In this document: positions 1 to 7,733 of the stretch, in pieces
How positions within the stretch are numbered: position 1 is the first letter of the stretch
Layout of the letters: every line of letters begins with the position of its first letter
NCBI GenBank assembly: GCA_964654815.1
Contig: CAZZLH010000006.1
Span: 1-49,785 of the forward strand
Direction: 5' to 3'
From: ZLKRG08 sp964654815
GTDB lineage: Bacteria > Actinomycetota > Actinomycetes > Nanopelagicales > Nanopelagicaceae
Length of the DNA stretch: 49,785 bases
Position numbers and translations under genes: made by a program
Notes under the pieces: generated by a model
Told to the model about the DNA's origin: nothing
Seen by the model: the letters and a program-made list of their open reading frames with translations, nothing else
Databases searched by the model: none

Positions 1-473
1 TAGAAATCCAAAATCTCATCTGCCTGCACTGGCAGTGGTAGCCAATTCAATAAATGCTCTAAGAAATATTCTCCCGCTGCGTTATTGGTGACTTTACTTT
101 CCACCGAGAGAATCCCGAATTGATCCAGGTGATAATTGATCTGAATAGTTAATCCCGCAAATTTATCTTCAAAAGTTGCGGTGAATGAATCATTGCTAGC
201 TTCGTGATTGGTTAATTGAAAACGATTGGCCACTGATCTGCCGCTTCGGTGTCCGCGCAGCGCCGGATGGCCTCGCCAACCACGGGAGTGCTCACGCAGC
301 GCTAAATTGCGAGGATTCACATCTAAATCGCCATGTGCGATGGTCCGCCTGGTGGCAAGTAGCGAGTCATCGGTGACTTCCGATAGCTGCGCGCCCCAAT
401 GAGCGATCTCAACCGTCTCATCGACCAAGTTGAATACCAGCGAAACTCCGCCGTTTTTTAGGTGGATTAACAC
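1..473 (-). CDS. GH36 alpha-galactosidase, N-terminal part (cut by window edge)
   Basis: About 157 N-terminal residues are visible; the rest lies beyond base 1. The translation starts at GTG 473 and shows an HWGAQL segment near residue 24 and, at the edge, LPLPVQADEILDF. This matches the conserved N-terminal beta-sandwich of GH36 alpha-galactosidases, where an LPxPxxAxExLDFTGRW stretch is typical. The enzyme would release galactose from melibiose, raffinose or related galactosides. There is no signal peptide, so it is probably cytoplasmic and acts on imported sugar. An in-frame stop lies just upstream (485-483) and GTG 473 is the only usable start, 13 nt after the permease stop, so it is the last visible gene of the sugar operon. 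The catalytic domain is not visible, so substrate is inferred. Confidence 0.8.
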   Translation of the reverse strand, partial: MLIHLKNGGVSLVFNLVDETVEIAHWGAQLSEVTDDSLLATRRTIAHGDLDVNPRNLALREHSRGWRGHPALRGHRSGRSVANRFQLTNHEASNDSFTATFEDKFAGLTIQINYHLDQFGILSVESKVTNNAAGEYFLEHLLNWLPLPVQADEILDF

Positions 474-486
474 TTGCGAAGTTTAA

Positions 487-1356
487 CTACTTAACTGCGC
501 CTGCAGTTAGTCCTCTTATGAAATAGCGTTGCAAGCTAAAGAAGACCAAAAGCGGGATTGCCATCGAAACAAAGGAACCTGCAGCGACTGTCTGCCAACC
601 CTCACCATACTGACCCAACATGGAGAGCAAGGTGTAAGTAAGAACCGGGTGCTCGTTTCCAATGAACACGAAAGCAATCAAATAATCGTTCCAGACCCAT
701 AGATATTGGAAAATCGCAAAAGATGCCAAAGCTGGCACCGAGATTGGTAGCACCAAACGCCAGAAGATCTTGTAATTGCTAGCGCCATCTACTCGCGCCG
801 CCTCGATGAGAGCAACTGGAATTGACATCATGTAATTACGCAAGATGTAAACCGCAAGGGGCATCGCAAATGCAGAATGTACGAACCAAGCTGCAGCATA
901 TTGACCAGAGAGTTCGATGCCCGTTTTGGCCGTCACCGCCAAGAACATCTTAAGTATCGGGACTAGTGCAGCCTGTAGTGGAATCACCAACAAACCAATC
1001 AGAACAGAGAAGATGAATTCGCGACCCCGGAATTTCATGAAAGTAAAACCATATGCGGCATATGCGGCAAAAAGTAGAGGCAAGACCGTTGCGGGTAACG
1101 TCACTGCGATTGATGAGATAAAGCTCTGACCTAAATTGCGCGTGCCGAAAACACTTTCGTAGGCCTGTGTCGTCCAACCCGCAGTCGAGAAGTTAATGAA
1201 GGCATTCCACCAGCCCTGGCGTTGCCCTTCGGTGCTTTCGCGTAAAGAGACCACTAACAATCCAAAAGTCGGCAGAATCCATAGTAAAGAAGTAACTACC
1301 AGCACTAAATTGGAAATAACTCTGGTCTTACGTAAACCTCTTCCTGAGCCGCTCAT
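487..1356 (-). CDS. ABC sugar transporter permease, MalG/AglG-like
   Basis: A 289-residue inner-membrane permease of the binding-protein-dependent carbohydrate uptake family (COG0395 type). It has about six hydrophobic segments and the EAA loop that docks the ATPase, EAARVDGASNYKIFWRLVLP, from about residue 184. It pairs with the permease encoded just upstream: the start ATG overlaps that gene's end by 4 nt, indicating translational coupling. The protein ends LTAGAVK, the usual end of MalG-type permeases. With the binding protein and two glycosidases around it, an oligosaccharide (alpha-glucoside or raffinose-like) is the likely cargo. No ATP-binding subunit lies in the window, so a shared MsmK/UgpC-type ATPase elsewhere is expected. 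Confidence 0.92.
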   Translation of the reverse strand: MSGSGRGLRKTRVISNLVLVVTSLLWILPTFGLLVVSLRESTEGQRQGWWNAFINFSTAGWTTQAYESVFGTRNLGQSFISSIAVTLPATVLPLLFAAYAAYGFTFMKFRGREFIFSVLIGLLVIPLQAALVPILKMFLAVTAKTGIELSGQYAAAWFVHSAFAMPLAVYILRNYMMSIPVALIEAARVDGASNYKIFWRLVLPISVPALASFAIFQYLWVWNDYLIAFVFIGNEHPVLTYTLLSMLGQYGEGWQTVAAGSFVSMAIPLLVFFSLQRYFIRGLTAGAVK

Positions 1357-2342
1357 CTACTAGCCTCCAGGCTTCGATAGTGGCGAATCTGGTAGACCAT
1401 CACAGGCGCGATCACCAATACCAGTATCACCACGGTTGCCATAGCTTTTCCAGTATTTCCGTAAATGAAGTACTCCAGATAAAAGTTCTGTGCCAAAACA
1501 TTGGTGCGGTAATTGCCGCCAGTCATCGCCAATACGATGTCAAAGATCTTCATGGCACCAATCAAAACTGTAATAAATACGGAGAGCGCAGTGCCCCAAA
1601 TCTGCGGCAGAATGATGCGAAAGAAGGTCTGTTTGGAGTTAGCGCCATCTACCCGAGCCGCCTCAATAGTCTCTTCGGGCACTGCTTTTATAGCGGCCGA
1701 TAGGAGCACCATGGCAAATCCAGCATTTAACCAGACGAAGATAACCATCAAGAAGATGCTATTTAATTTAAAACTCTCAATCTGTAACCAAGTTTGAGGG
1801 TTGCCTCCGAAAGCGGTCCAAATCGCATTCAATAAACCTGTTTGTTGCTGCCCCTCTGGCATATAAGAGTAGATATGACGCCAGATAGTTGCAGCCGAAA
1901 CAAAAGAGATTGCCATCGGCATAAAGATGACAGATTTGTATATACGTTCTCCCTTTGGGCCAACATTGTTGGCAAACTGCGCGATTGCCAACCCAATTCC
2001 AACAACTGCAATCGGAACAATCGCGACCCAGAGTAAGTTGTTGACCAACATATTTCTGAACTCTGGATCACTAAATATTTCGCGGTAATTCTCAAAGCCG
2101 ACCCAAGTTGTGGCACCCGAAATATCCTCTTTCATAAAAGAGAGTCGTATAGATTGCAAAGTTGGATAAATCAAAAACAAGCTGATTAGTAAGACCACTG
2201 GACCAATAAAGACCCAGGGCAATAGAGCTTTCTTAATTTTTTCTGGAAGGGCTTCAATAGTCTTGTTGGCAAGCCAATAGAGCACGATGGTAAAAGAGAT
2301 ACCAATAACTATCGCTTGAATTGCGACAATTACATCTTTCAC
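1353..2342 (-). CDS. ABC sugar transporter permease, MalF/AglF-like
   Basis: A 329-residue membrane permease. It has an extra N-terminal transmembrane segment (about residues 5-25), as MalF/AglF proteins often do, then the core domain with the EAA loop EAARVDGANSKQTFFRIILP from about residue 226. It forms the heterodimeric channel with the next gene and overlaps it by 4 nt. The similarity pattern, with the companion binding protein, resembles alpha-glucoside (AglEFG/ThuEFG) systems. That assignment comes from recall of family features, not from a search. A long intercistronic hairpin separates it from the binding-protein gene. Confidence 0.92.
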   Translation of the reverse strand: MKDVIVAIQAIVIGISFTIVLYWLANKTIEALPEKIKKALLPWVFIGPVVLLISLFLIYPTLQSIRLSFMKEDISGATTWVGFENYREIFSDPEFRNMLVNNLLWVAIVPIAVVGIGLAIAQFANNVGPKGERIYKSVIFMPMAISFVSAATIWRHIYSYMPEGQQQTGLLNAIWTAFGGNPQTWLQIESFKLNSIFLMVIFVWLNAGFAMVLLSAAIKAVPEETIEAARVDGANSKQTFFRIILPQIWGTALSVFITVLIGAMKIFDIVLAMTGGNYRTNVLAQNFYLEYFIYGNTGKAMATVVILVLVIAPVMVYQIRHYRSLEASR

Positions 2343-2403
2343 TTCAGTTGTGCTCCTTGCGAAATATTTCTTTGAAAATGGATGGGAAAGTGGATATTAA
2401 TTG

Positions 2404-2439
2404 AATCGGCGCCGACGGGAAACCCCGCCGACGCCGATT
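2404..2439 (-). promoter_or_regulatory. Intercistronic hairpin between binding-protein and permease genes
   Basis: Arms 2404-2419 and 2424-2439 can form a 16-bp stem with a 4-nt loop. Both non-Watson-Crick pairs become G-U wobbles only in the minus-strand RNA, the direction of the operon. The downstream minus-strand sequence is not U-rich, so it looks more like an mRNA stabiliser or partial terminator than a full terminator. Such elements after binding-protein genes typically raise their expression above the permeases. Confidence 0.7.
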
Positions 2440-2466
2440 TTTCAACTATTGGTCGTATCTATCTGA

Positions 2467-3744
2467 TCAGACCTTGTTCCATGAGGCATCAATCGCCTGG
2501 AACGCCTGCTTCATTGTCTTCTTGCCTGCGATCCAGTTGGTCAATTCCTTCCACTCTGTTGCGTTAACGATTGCTGGCGATAAGTCAGAACCGTCGAAAC
2601 CGAATGCCTTAGCCGATGCCAATGTTTGGGCAATCGACTTAGTGATTGGGTTTGAATATAGAGATGATGGGAATGACTTATGAGCTGATAGATATGAAGG
2701 GTACTTGCTTAGCATGCCATTCTGACCAAGCTTGTCAGAAAGGATGAAGCCCATAACCTTCTTGGTTGCATCGTTGGTATTGAATGCTGCAGCCAAGTCT
2801 CCGCCACCTAGCACGCCATCAGTTGCGCCTGCTGGGGTTGGCAACTTGAAGACGCCAACGCGTGAGAAGTTATTAGCCTTGTATTCAGCCTTGATTGCAT
2901 CTGGGAAGAAGTCGGTGATAAATGAGCCTTGACGCATCAAGAAACACTTGTTCTTTCCGGTATCAAATAGCGCTGCGGTATTTCCAAATGAAGTTGCAGC
3001 AATTGCCTTGCCGCCACCATTTACGTTGCCAGGAGTCAACATGACATCTGCAACCTTCATACCTGCTTTGTTTACTAGCGGAGAATCAAACTTGATCTGA
3101 CCCTTCCACCACTTGTTGTATTGAGCAACGCCACCATAACGGAGTACGTACTCTTCCAACCAGTCAGTTGCAGCCCAACCGGTTGCACCGCCAGATTCAA
3201 TACCGACGCACCATGGGAAGCCGAGCTTCTTTGACTTGATTGTGTTAACTAGAGCGTTGAGTTCTGCATCGGTCTTTGGAACTGATAATCCAGCTGCCTT
3301 GAAGTTGGCTGGGTTGTACCAAACAAGTGACTTTACGTTTGCAGAAACTGGAAGACCGTAAATCTTGCCGCCCTTGGCTGCGAGAGTGTCCCAACCCGGA
3401 ACTAGGGTCTTCTGAATCGCAGGAAGATCAACAACTGTTGATAGTGGTTCTAGAACTGATGAATACTCTAGTAATCCACCTGGCTGTGGCCACATTGCGA
3501 TATCTGGAGATTGACCAGCCTTAACCTTCACACGGATGTCGGTGTCAAAGGAATTTAGCTGGGTGTACTTAATTGTGATGCCATTTGCCGCACCGAATGA
3601 ATCAAGCTCTGCTTGGAAACCTTCGGCCTGCGCACCACCGAAACCACCAAAGATGGTTACGGTATCTGCAGCTCTTGCAGATGGGACTACCGCTGCGGAA
3701 ACCACAAGTGTGATAGCAGCAAGTACGCCTAATTTTTTCTTCAT
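2467..3744 (-). CDS. Sugar ABC transporter substrate-binding lipoprotein/secreted protein, AglE-like
   Basis: A 425-residue extracytoplasmic solute-binding protein (COG1653/SBP_bac_1 type). It starts with a clear Sec signal peptide: a lysine-rich n-region MKKK, a hydrophobic core and an ARA-A cleavage site near residue 25. I see no lipobox cysteine, so anchoring is uncertain. I chose ATG 3744 over the upstream in-frame TTG 3759 because an AAAGGA ribosome-binding site sits directly before MKKK. Aromatic-rich ligand-pocket segments such as GWAATDWLEEYVLR resemble alpha-glucoside binding proteins. It is the first gene of the transporter set; a palindromic operator-like site lies about 100 nt upstream. 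Confidence 0.92.
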   Translation of the reverse strand: MKKKLGVLAAITLVVSAAVVPSARAADTVTIFGGFGGAQAEGFQAELDSFGAANGITIKYTQLNSFDTDIRVKVKAGQSPDIAMWPQPGGLLEYSSVLEPLSTVVDLPAIQKTLVPGWDTLAAKGGKIYGLPVSANVKSLVWYNPANFKAAGLSVPKTDAELNALVNTIKSKKLGFPWCVGIESGGATGWAATDWLEEYVLRYGGVAQYNKWWKGQIKFDSPLVNKAGMKVADVMLTPGNVNGGGKAIAATSFGNTAALFDTGKNKCFLMRQGSFITDFFPDAIKAEYKANNFSRVGVFKLPTPAGATDGVLGGGDLAAAFNTNDATKKVMGFILSDKLGQNGMLSKYPSYLSAHKSFPSSLYSNPITKSIAQTLASAKAFGFDGSDLSPAIVNATEWKELTNWIAGKKTMKQAFQAIDASWNKV

Positions 3745-3846
3745 TAAGGATCCTTTCAAGGGGTATGCGAGACACTTGAGAGGCCTCGCACGATGCGCAA
3801 ATTACCCACCACCAACTGGTAAAGAAATATTTTGGCGATAAAGACT

Positions 3847-3862
3847 CTGTAACGATTTACAG
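3847..3862. promoter_or_regulatory. Palindromic operator-like site upstream of the sugar-binding protein
   Basis: CTGTAA-N4-TTACAG, perfect 6-nt arms, in the 161-bp spacer between the GH32 gene and the binding-protein gene. Size and TGTAA/TTACA half-sites resemble LacI-family sugar-repressor operators, although the usual central CG is off-centre. No LacI-type regulator is encoded in the window. Confidence 0.45.
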
Positions 3863-3905
3863 GCGACTTTTACATTTTTTTCAGGGTTTTTATTGGGTTT
3901 TTTGG

Positions 3906-5063
3906 CTAGGGCAGGCGCAGAACCGGGATGTCCGGGCCGACCTCAATCAGCGCGGTGGCGAATCGCCCATTTATTTCTAACTCGATCGAGCCGGCATCGA
4001 ATATCGCCTTGATCTCAAGTGGCCCTGCGGCTGGGATGGAAAAGGTTTTTATCTGCCAGGGCCAGAGCTCGCCACGGTCTACTTCGATCTGGGAAGAGCC
4101 ATCTTTTATTACTCGACGAAATTTAATCGCACCTTCTGGATATTCGAATTGAAATTCGTTAAAAGTTTCGGGAATCTTAAAACTCTCAGCTGGTGCAAGG
4201 AATTCCTGTTGCAACTTTCCATCAACAATGCTTAATTTGCGAGCGCTAGTCATCGAACCGTGCCAAGGGCTTCGTTCGATGTCATTGGCATATAACCAAT
4301 TGTTCATCCAACCAATCGAAATTCGTTCTGGTGATTCATTGAAAGTGACGGTGGCATAGTAATCCGGGCCGTAATCCAAGTACTCACAATTACTCTCGGC
4401 TCCAAAATTAACTCCGTCAAATTCCCCAATGACGTAATGAACCCCAGTGCCGCCAGCGGCTCCACCAGGGCTAGTACTTAAAAAGAGCGCCCACTTACCA
4501 TCGACTTGGAAGAGATCTGGGCATTCATACAAGTGATTTAGATTTGGAATTGAATAATCACTCAAGAACTCCCAATTTATTAGATCTTTTGAGGCAAAGA
4601 AGCAGATTTTTTCTTCCTTTGCTTTAACAACCACCATGATCCAATGTTCTTGGTACTTAAAGACTTTAGGGTCGCGAAATTCCGCTAGATTCAAATCTAA
4701 TACTGGATTCTTCTCATATAGCTGCCAAGTCACTCCATCGTCATAGGAGAAGGCAAGGTGTTGGCTCTGATTACCCTCTTTATGTGCAGTATAAAAAGCT
4801 GCTAAGCGATTATTTTTCGCATCGAAAACCGCGCTACCGGAGAAGATCATGTGATCTGGTTGCTCTGGAATCGCAATCGGTAACTCCTCCCAATTCATTA
4901 AATCCTTTGATCTGGCATGGCCCCATGACATATGGCCCCATCTATTGCCGAAGGGGTTGTACTGAAAGAAGAGGTGGTAGTAACCAGCGTGGTAAATCAA
5001 GCCATTTGGATCATTCATCCAATTGGCTTTCGGCGTGAAATGTTTGGCTGGGCGGACTCTCAT
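3906..5063 (-). CDS. GH32 beta-fructosidase (invertase/sucrose-6-phosphate hydrolase type)
   Basis: A 385-residue glycoside hydrolase family 32 enzyme that splits beta-fructofuranosides such as sucrose or raffinose. The nucleophile motif WMNDPNG is at residues 15-21 (Asp18). FRDPKVF (the RDP motif) and YECPDLF (the EC acid/base motif) follow in the expected order, then a short C-terminal beta-sandwich. There is no signal peptide, so it is cytoplasmic and fits a transporter-linked role. The open frame extends to 5489 but there runs antisense through dedA, so I place the start at ATG 5063. GTG 5090 is an alternative. The start lies at the foot of a perfect 9-bp hairpin. It is shorter than many family members (about 450-500 residues). 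Confidence 0.9.
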   Translation of the reverse strand: MRVRPAKHFTPKANWMNDPNGLIYHAGYYHLFFQYNPFGNRWGHMSWGHARSKDLMNWEELPIAIPEQPDHMIFSGSAVFDAKNNRLAAFYTAHKEGNQSQHLAFSYDDGVTWQLYEKNPVLDLNLAEFRDPKVFKYQEHWIMVVVKAKEEKICFFASKDLINWEFLSDYSIPNLNHLYECPDLFQVDGKWALFLSTSPGGAAGGTGVHYVIGEFDGVNFGAESNCEYLDYGPDYYATVTFNESPERISIGWMNNWLYANDIERSPWHGSMTSARKLSIVDGKLQQEFLAPAESFKIPETFNEFQFEYPEGAIKFRRVIKDGSSQIEVDRGELWPWQIKTFSIPAAGPLEIKAIFDAGSIELEINGRFATALIEVGPDIPVLRLP

Positions 5064-5066
5064 ATT

Positions 5067-5094
5067 GAGCGTGAAAGTACCTTGATTCACGCTC
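5067..5094 (-). promoter_or_regulatory. Hairpin at the GH32 translation start with an SD-like loop
   Basis: Perfect inverted repeat: arms 5067-5075 (GAGCGTGAA) and 5086-5094 (TTCACGCTC) around a 10-nt loop. In the minus-strand RNA the loop carries AAGG and the stem ends 3 nt before AUG 5063. Folding would bring this SD-like sequence close to the start codon; unfolded, it is about 16 nt away. Confidence 0.55.
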
Positions 5095-5175
5095 CGATTG
5101 AATTTACTTTTCGTAACATTCAAATAAACATTTAAAGGTATTGGCCTGTAAATTTTCAGTTTAGTTACCTGTAGA

Positions 5176-5181
5176 TAGGGT
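5176..5181 (+). promoter_or_regulatory. Putative -10 box of dedA (leaderless)
   Basis: TAGGGT ends 6 nt before the GTG start at 5188, the spacing expected when transcription begins at the start codon. No good ribosome-binding site accompanies it apart from the overlapping AGGG. Confidence 0.5.
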
Positions 5182-5187
5182 GTTCCC

Positions 5188-5826
5188 GTGACCAACCTAT
5201 TCGATGCCCACTCGATTGTTACCACGCTAGGTCTAGCTGGAGTGCTCGGCATTATCTTTGCTGAGACCGGTTTATTAATCGGTTTATTCTTCCCAGGCGA
5301 CTCGCTTTTATTTATCGCAGGAATCGCGGCATCACAATCGGCCGAGAAGGTTTTGGGTGCGCATTTGCCGGTTCTGCCTTTGATGATCGGTGCGCCAATT
5401 GCAGCAATCATCGGTTCGCAAGTCGGATATTGGTTTGGCAAGACTTTTGGTCGCAAATATTTCAATCGGCCCGAAGGCAGATTCTTCAATCAAAAGAGGG
5501 TGCAGGCTACTGAGAAGTGGTTAAATAAATATGGCACGGGCAAGGCTATGATCCTTGCGCGCTACGTGCCCTTTATTCGCACTTTAATAAATCCGCTGGC
5601 CGGAATCGTCCATGTGCCGCCACGAAAGTTCTTCTTATATAACGTGATTGGCGCGATAATTTGGACTCAATCGGTAATCGGTATTGGTATCTTTTTAGGC
5701 GACAAGATCTCAGGCTCGGTAGATAAATATCTATTGCCGATTATTGGCTTGATTATCTTGATTAGCTTGATTCCGGTATTGATTGAAGTATTTAAAGAGA
5801 TCAATACCAGACGTAACTTAAGTTAA
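5188..5826 (+). CDS. DedA-family integral membrane protein
   Basis: A 212-residue protein of the DedA/SNARE-associated (VTT domain) family, proposed to flip lipids such as undecaprenyl phosphate or phosphatidylethanolamine. Visible signatures are the N-terminal re-entrant segment AETGLLIGLFFPGDSLL, the GSQVGYWFGKTFGRKYF segment, and the RYVPFIRTLINPLAG motif around residue 126 with its conserved arginines and proline. A C-terminal hydrophobic helix follows. It starts at GTG 5188, divergent from GH32 and convergent with pyrE. Substrate cannot be read from the sequence. Confidence 0.88.
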   Translation: MTNLFDAHSIVTTLGLAGVLGIIFAETGLLIGLFFPGDSLLFIAGIAASQSAEKVLGAHLPVLPLMIGAPIAAIIGSQVGYWFGKTFGRKYFNRPEGRFFNQKRVQATEKWLNKYGTGKAMILARYVPFIRTLINPLAGIVHVPPRKFFLYNVIGAIIWTQSVIGIGIFLGDKISGSVDKYLLPIIGLIILISLIPVLIEVFKEINTRRNLS

Positions 5827-5840
5827 CCGCTTCGGGTTCT

Positions 5841-6374
5841 TTATAGTCCTAGATCGCTCAACTGATAAGCCGCGCGATATTCCAAACCAGCCTCTTTGAT
5901 GGCTGGCGCAGCGCCACGTTCGACGATCACGGCGACTCCCACCACGATCGCGCCCGCCTCTTTTAGCGCCTCAACTGCAGTTAGCACCGAACCACCGGTC
6001 GTTGATGTGTCTTCGACTGCTAAGACTCGCTTACCTTTTACATCTGGCCCTTCAATTCGGCGCTGTAATCCGTGGGCCTTCTCTGCCTTACGCACCACGA
6101 AGGCATCTAACTTTCGCCCTTGTTTTACCGCGCTATGCATCATCGCTGTGGCAACTGGATCTGCGCCCAACGTCAGGCCGCCGACTGCTTCGTAATCCCA
6201 ATCTTTAGTCAAATCCAACATGACCTCACCAATCAATGGCGCTGCCACATGATCCAAGGTAACGCGGCGCAAATCCACGTAGTAATCCGCCTCTTTGCCA
6301 CTTGAGAGAATCACCTTGCCATGTACCACGGCTTTTTTGATGATCTCTTCACGTAATTGATCTTTAGCTGACAT
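5841..6374 (-). CDS. pyrE: Orotate phosphoribosyltransferase
   Basis: A 178-residue enzyme of de novo pyrimidine synthesis that converts orotate and PRPP to OMP. The type I phosphoribosyltransferase PRPP loop VEDTSTTGGS is at residues 120-129. The N-terminal substrate region SSGKEADYYVDLR (about residues 24-36) is typical of PyrE. The frame stays open to 6431, but that overlaps hspR. I chose ATG 6374, giving normal family length and a TAGAGT hexamer 7 nt upstream. It lies after hspR and could be co-transcribed or have its own promoter inside hspR. Confidence 0.92.
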   Translation of the reverse strand: MSAKDQLREEIIKKAVVHGKVILSSGKEADYYVDLRRVTLDHVAAPLIGEVMLDLTKDWDYEAVGGLTLGADPVATAMMHSAVKQGRKLDAFVVRKAEKAHGLQRRIEGPDVKGKRVLAVEDTSTTGGSVLTAVEALKEAGAIVVGVAVIVERGAAPAIKEAGLEYRAAYQLSDLGL

Positions 6375-6381
6375 GGCGCGG

Positions 6382-6387
6382 ACTCTA
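6382..6387 (-). promoter_or_regulatory. Putative -10 box of pyrE (leaderless)
   Basis: TAGAGT on the minus strand ends 7 nt before ATG 6374. It lies between the pyrE start and the hspR end. Confidence 0.4.
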
Positions 6388-6399
6388 CTCTCTACTGTT

Positions 6400-6798
6400 C
6401 TACTTTTTTCGATTATCGTTTTGGTAAACAATCACTTTATTTTCGCGGCGCAGAACCAACGACTTTGGCGGATTCTCTTTTAGCAGCGCATCAACTTCGA
6501 TTCGTAACCTTGCGACTTCGAGCGAGAGATTTGCCATCGCAGATTCCAATTCGATGATGCGCTTGATACCCACATGGTTGATGCCTTCGGCGACCATCTT
6601 TTGCACGCTTCTAAGTAGCGCGATATCGCGTAATGAGTAGCGACGACCACGACCGCTAGCGCGCCCAGGCGATACCAAACCTAAGCGATCATATTGGCGC
6701 AAGGTTTGGGGATGTAAGCCAGAGAGTTGTGCGGCAACAGATATGACATAGAGCGCTGCGCTCTCGTCAATCTCTTGCTTCTCTAACTCATCGCTCAT
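6400..6798 (-). CDS. hspR: MerR-family heat-shock repressor HspR
   Basis: A 132-residue MerR-type regulator. The winged-helix segment at about residues 15-70 holds LSGLHPQTLRQYDRLGLVSP and the GRGRRYSLRDIALLR wing, followed by a short coiled coil. HspR represses dnaK operons in actinobacteria by binding HAIR inverted repeats. It is the last gene of dnaK-grpE-dnaJ-hspR, the classic autoregulated order, and a HAIR-like repeat lies before dnaK at 10190-10210. The C-terminus is basic. It overlaps only the extended, rejected form of pyrE. Confidence 0.93.
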   Translation of the reverse strand: MSDELEKQEIDESAALYVISVAAQLSGLHPQTLRQYDRLGLVSPGRASGRGRRYSLRDIALLRSVQKMVAEGINHVGIKRIIELESAMANLSLEVARLRIEVDALLKENPPKSLVLRRENKVIVYQNDNRKK

Positions 6799-6802
6799 GG
6801 CG

Positions 6803-7711
6803 TTATTGATCTGCCTTCAATCTAAATTCCGCGCGCACATCTTCATGTTGAGTGGCTTCAGCGAACGCTGCAATTGCATCAGCAACTTTCCCTTCTGCGC
6901 GTCGTGGTACTTGAACTTCGACTGTCACCAAGAGATCGCCAGTGCTATGTCCTTTGGTAACGCCACGCCCTTTAACTCTAAAGGTTCGACCAGATGGTGT
7001 GCCAGGGGCGATACGTAGCGTTACTTCGTTGCCTTCCAATGTTGGAATCTTGATATCTGCACCGAGCGAGGCTTCGGCAAAGGTAATTGGCAGCGTCATC
7101 GTTAGGTTCTCACCCTTTCGACCAAAGACCGGGTGCGGTTTTACATGCAAATAAATGAATAAATCACCAGGTCCAGCTTCACCTGGTGCGCCCTTACCTT
7201 TGACGCGAATCTTTGCGCCATCTTGGACACCGGCCGGAACGCGCGCTGTTATCTGTTGTGATCTACCTTCAACACTTAAACGTAAATCAAGTGTGGTCCC
7301 ATAAATTGACTCGCGAAAGGTGATCGTCGATTCAGTCTGTAGATCTTGGCCTTTGCGTGGACCGCGTCTTCCTCCAAATAAATTAGCGAAGATATCTTGC
7401 GGATTGCCGCTACCAAATAGATCGCTGAAATCTCCCGGCGGTGCTTGAAAACCACCGCGCGGCATACCACCACGTTCAAAGAGCGATCTGGCCTCATCGT
7501 ACTCCGCGCGTTTTTTAGCATCGGAGAGAATGTCATAAGCCTCTGAGACCTCTTTAAATCGCTCCTCTTTGGCAGAGTCACCTTTATTTTGATCCGGATG
7601 TAAATCTCGCGCTAATTGGCGATACTTCTTTTTGATCTCATCCGCGCTAGCGGTTTTGGAGACGCCCAAGACTTTATAGAAATCCTTCTCATATAAATCA
7701 CGCGCCGCCAT
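6803..7711 (-). CDS. dnaJ: DnaJ-type co-chaperone without zinc finger (class B)
   Basis: A 302-residue J-domain protein that stimulates DnaK ATPase. The J domain covers about residues 9-75 with the HPD tripeptide at 38-40. A Gly/Phe/Pro-rich linker (about 82-115) follows, then the two beta-sandwich substrate domains and a C-terminal part. The four CxxCxGxG zinc-finger repeats of canonical DnaJ are absent, and the protein contains no cysteine. It is thus CbpA/class-B-like although it occupies the dnaJ1 place in the operon, 4 nt before hspR and 22 nt after grpE. Confidence 0.92.
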   Translation of the reverse strand: MAARDLYEKDFYKVLGVSKTASADEIKKKYRQLARDLHPDQNKGDSAKEERFKEVSEAYDILSDAKKRAEYDEARSLFERGGMPRGGFQAPPGDFSDLFGSGNPQDIFANLFGGRRGPRKGQDLQTESTITFRESIYGTTLDLRLSVEGRSQQITARVPAGVQDGAKIRVKGKGAPGEAGPGDLFIYLHVKPHPVFGRKGENLTMTLPITFAEASLGADIKIPTLEGNEVTLRIAPGTPSGRTFRVKGRGVTKGHSTGDLLVTVEVQVPRRAEGKVADAIAAFAEATQHEDVRAEFRLKADQ

Positions 7712-7733
7712 TTAGATTTATCCTTTAAATCAA

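Noticed and set aside
2382..3841. Plus-strand open frames opposite the sugar-binding gene
   Set aside because: They lack start-site support and family features and mirror the codon pattern of the minus-strand gene.
5064..5489. 142-residue N-terminal extension of the GH32 frame
   Set aside because: It runs antisense through the well-supported dedA gene, does not resemble GH32, and the WMNDPNG motif normally lies near the N-terminus.
5824..5842. Terminator between dedA and pyrE
   Set aside because: Only a 4-bp AACC/GGTT stem followed by CTTT; too weak to call.
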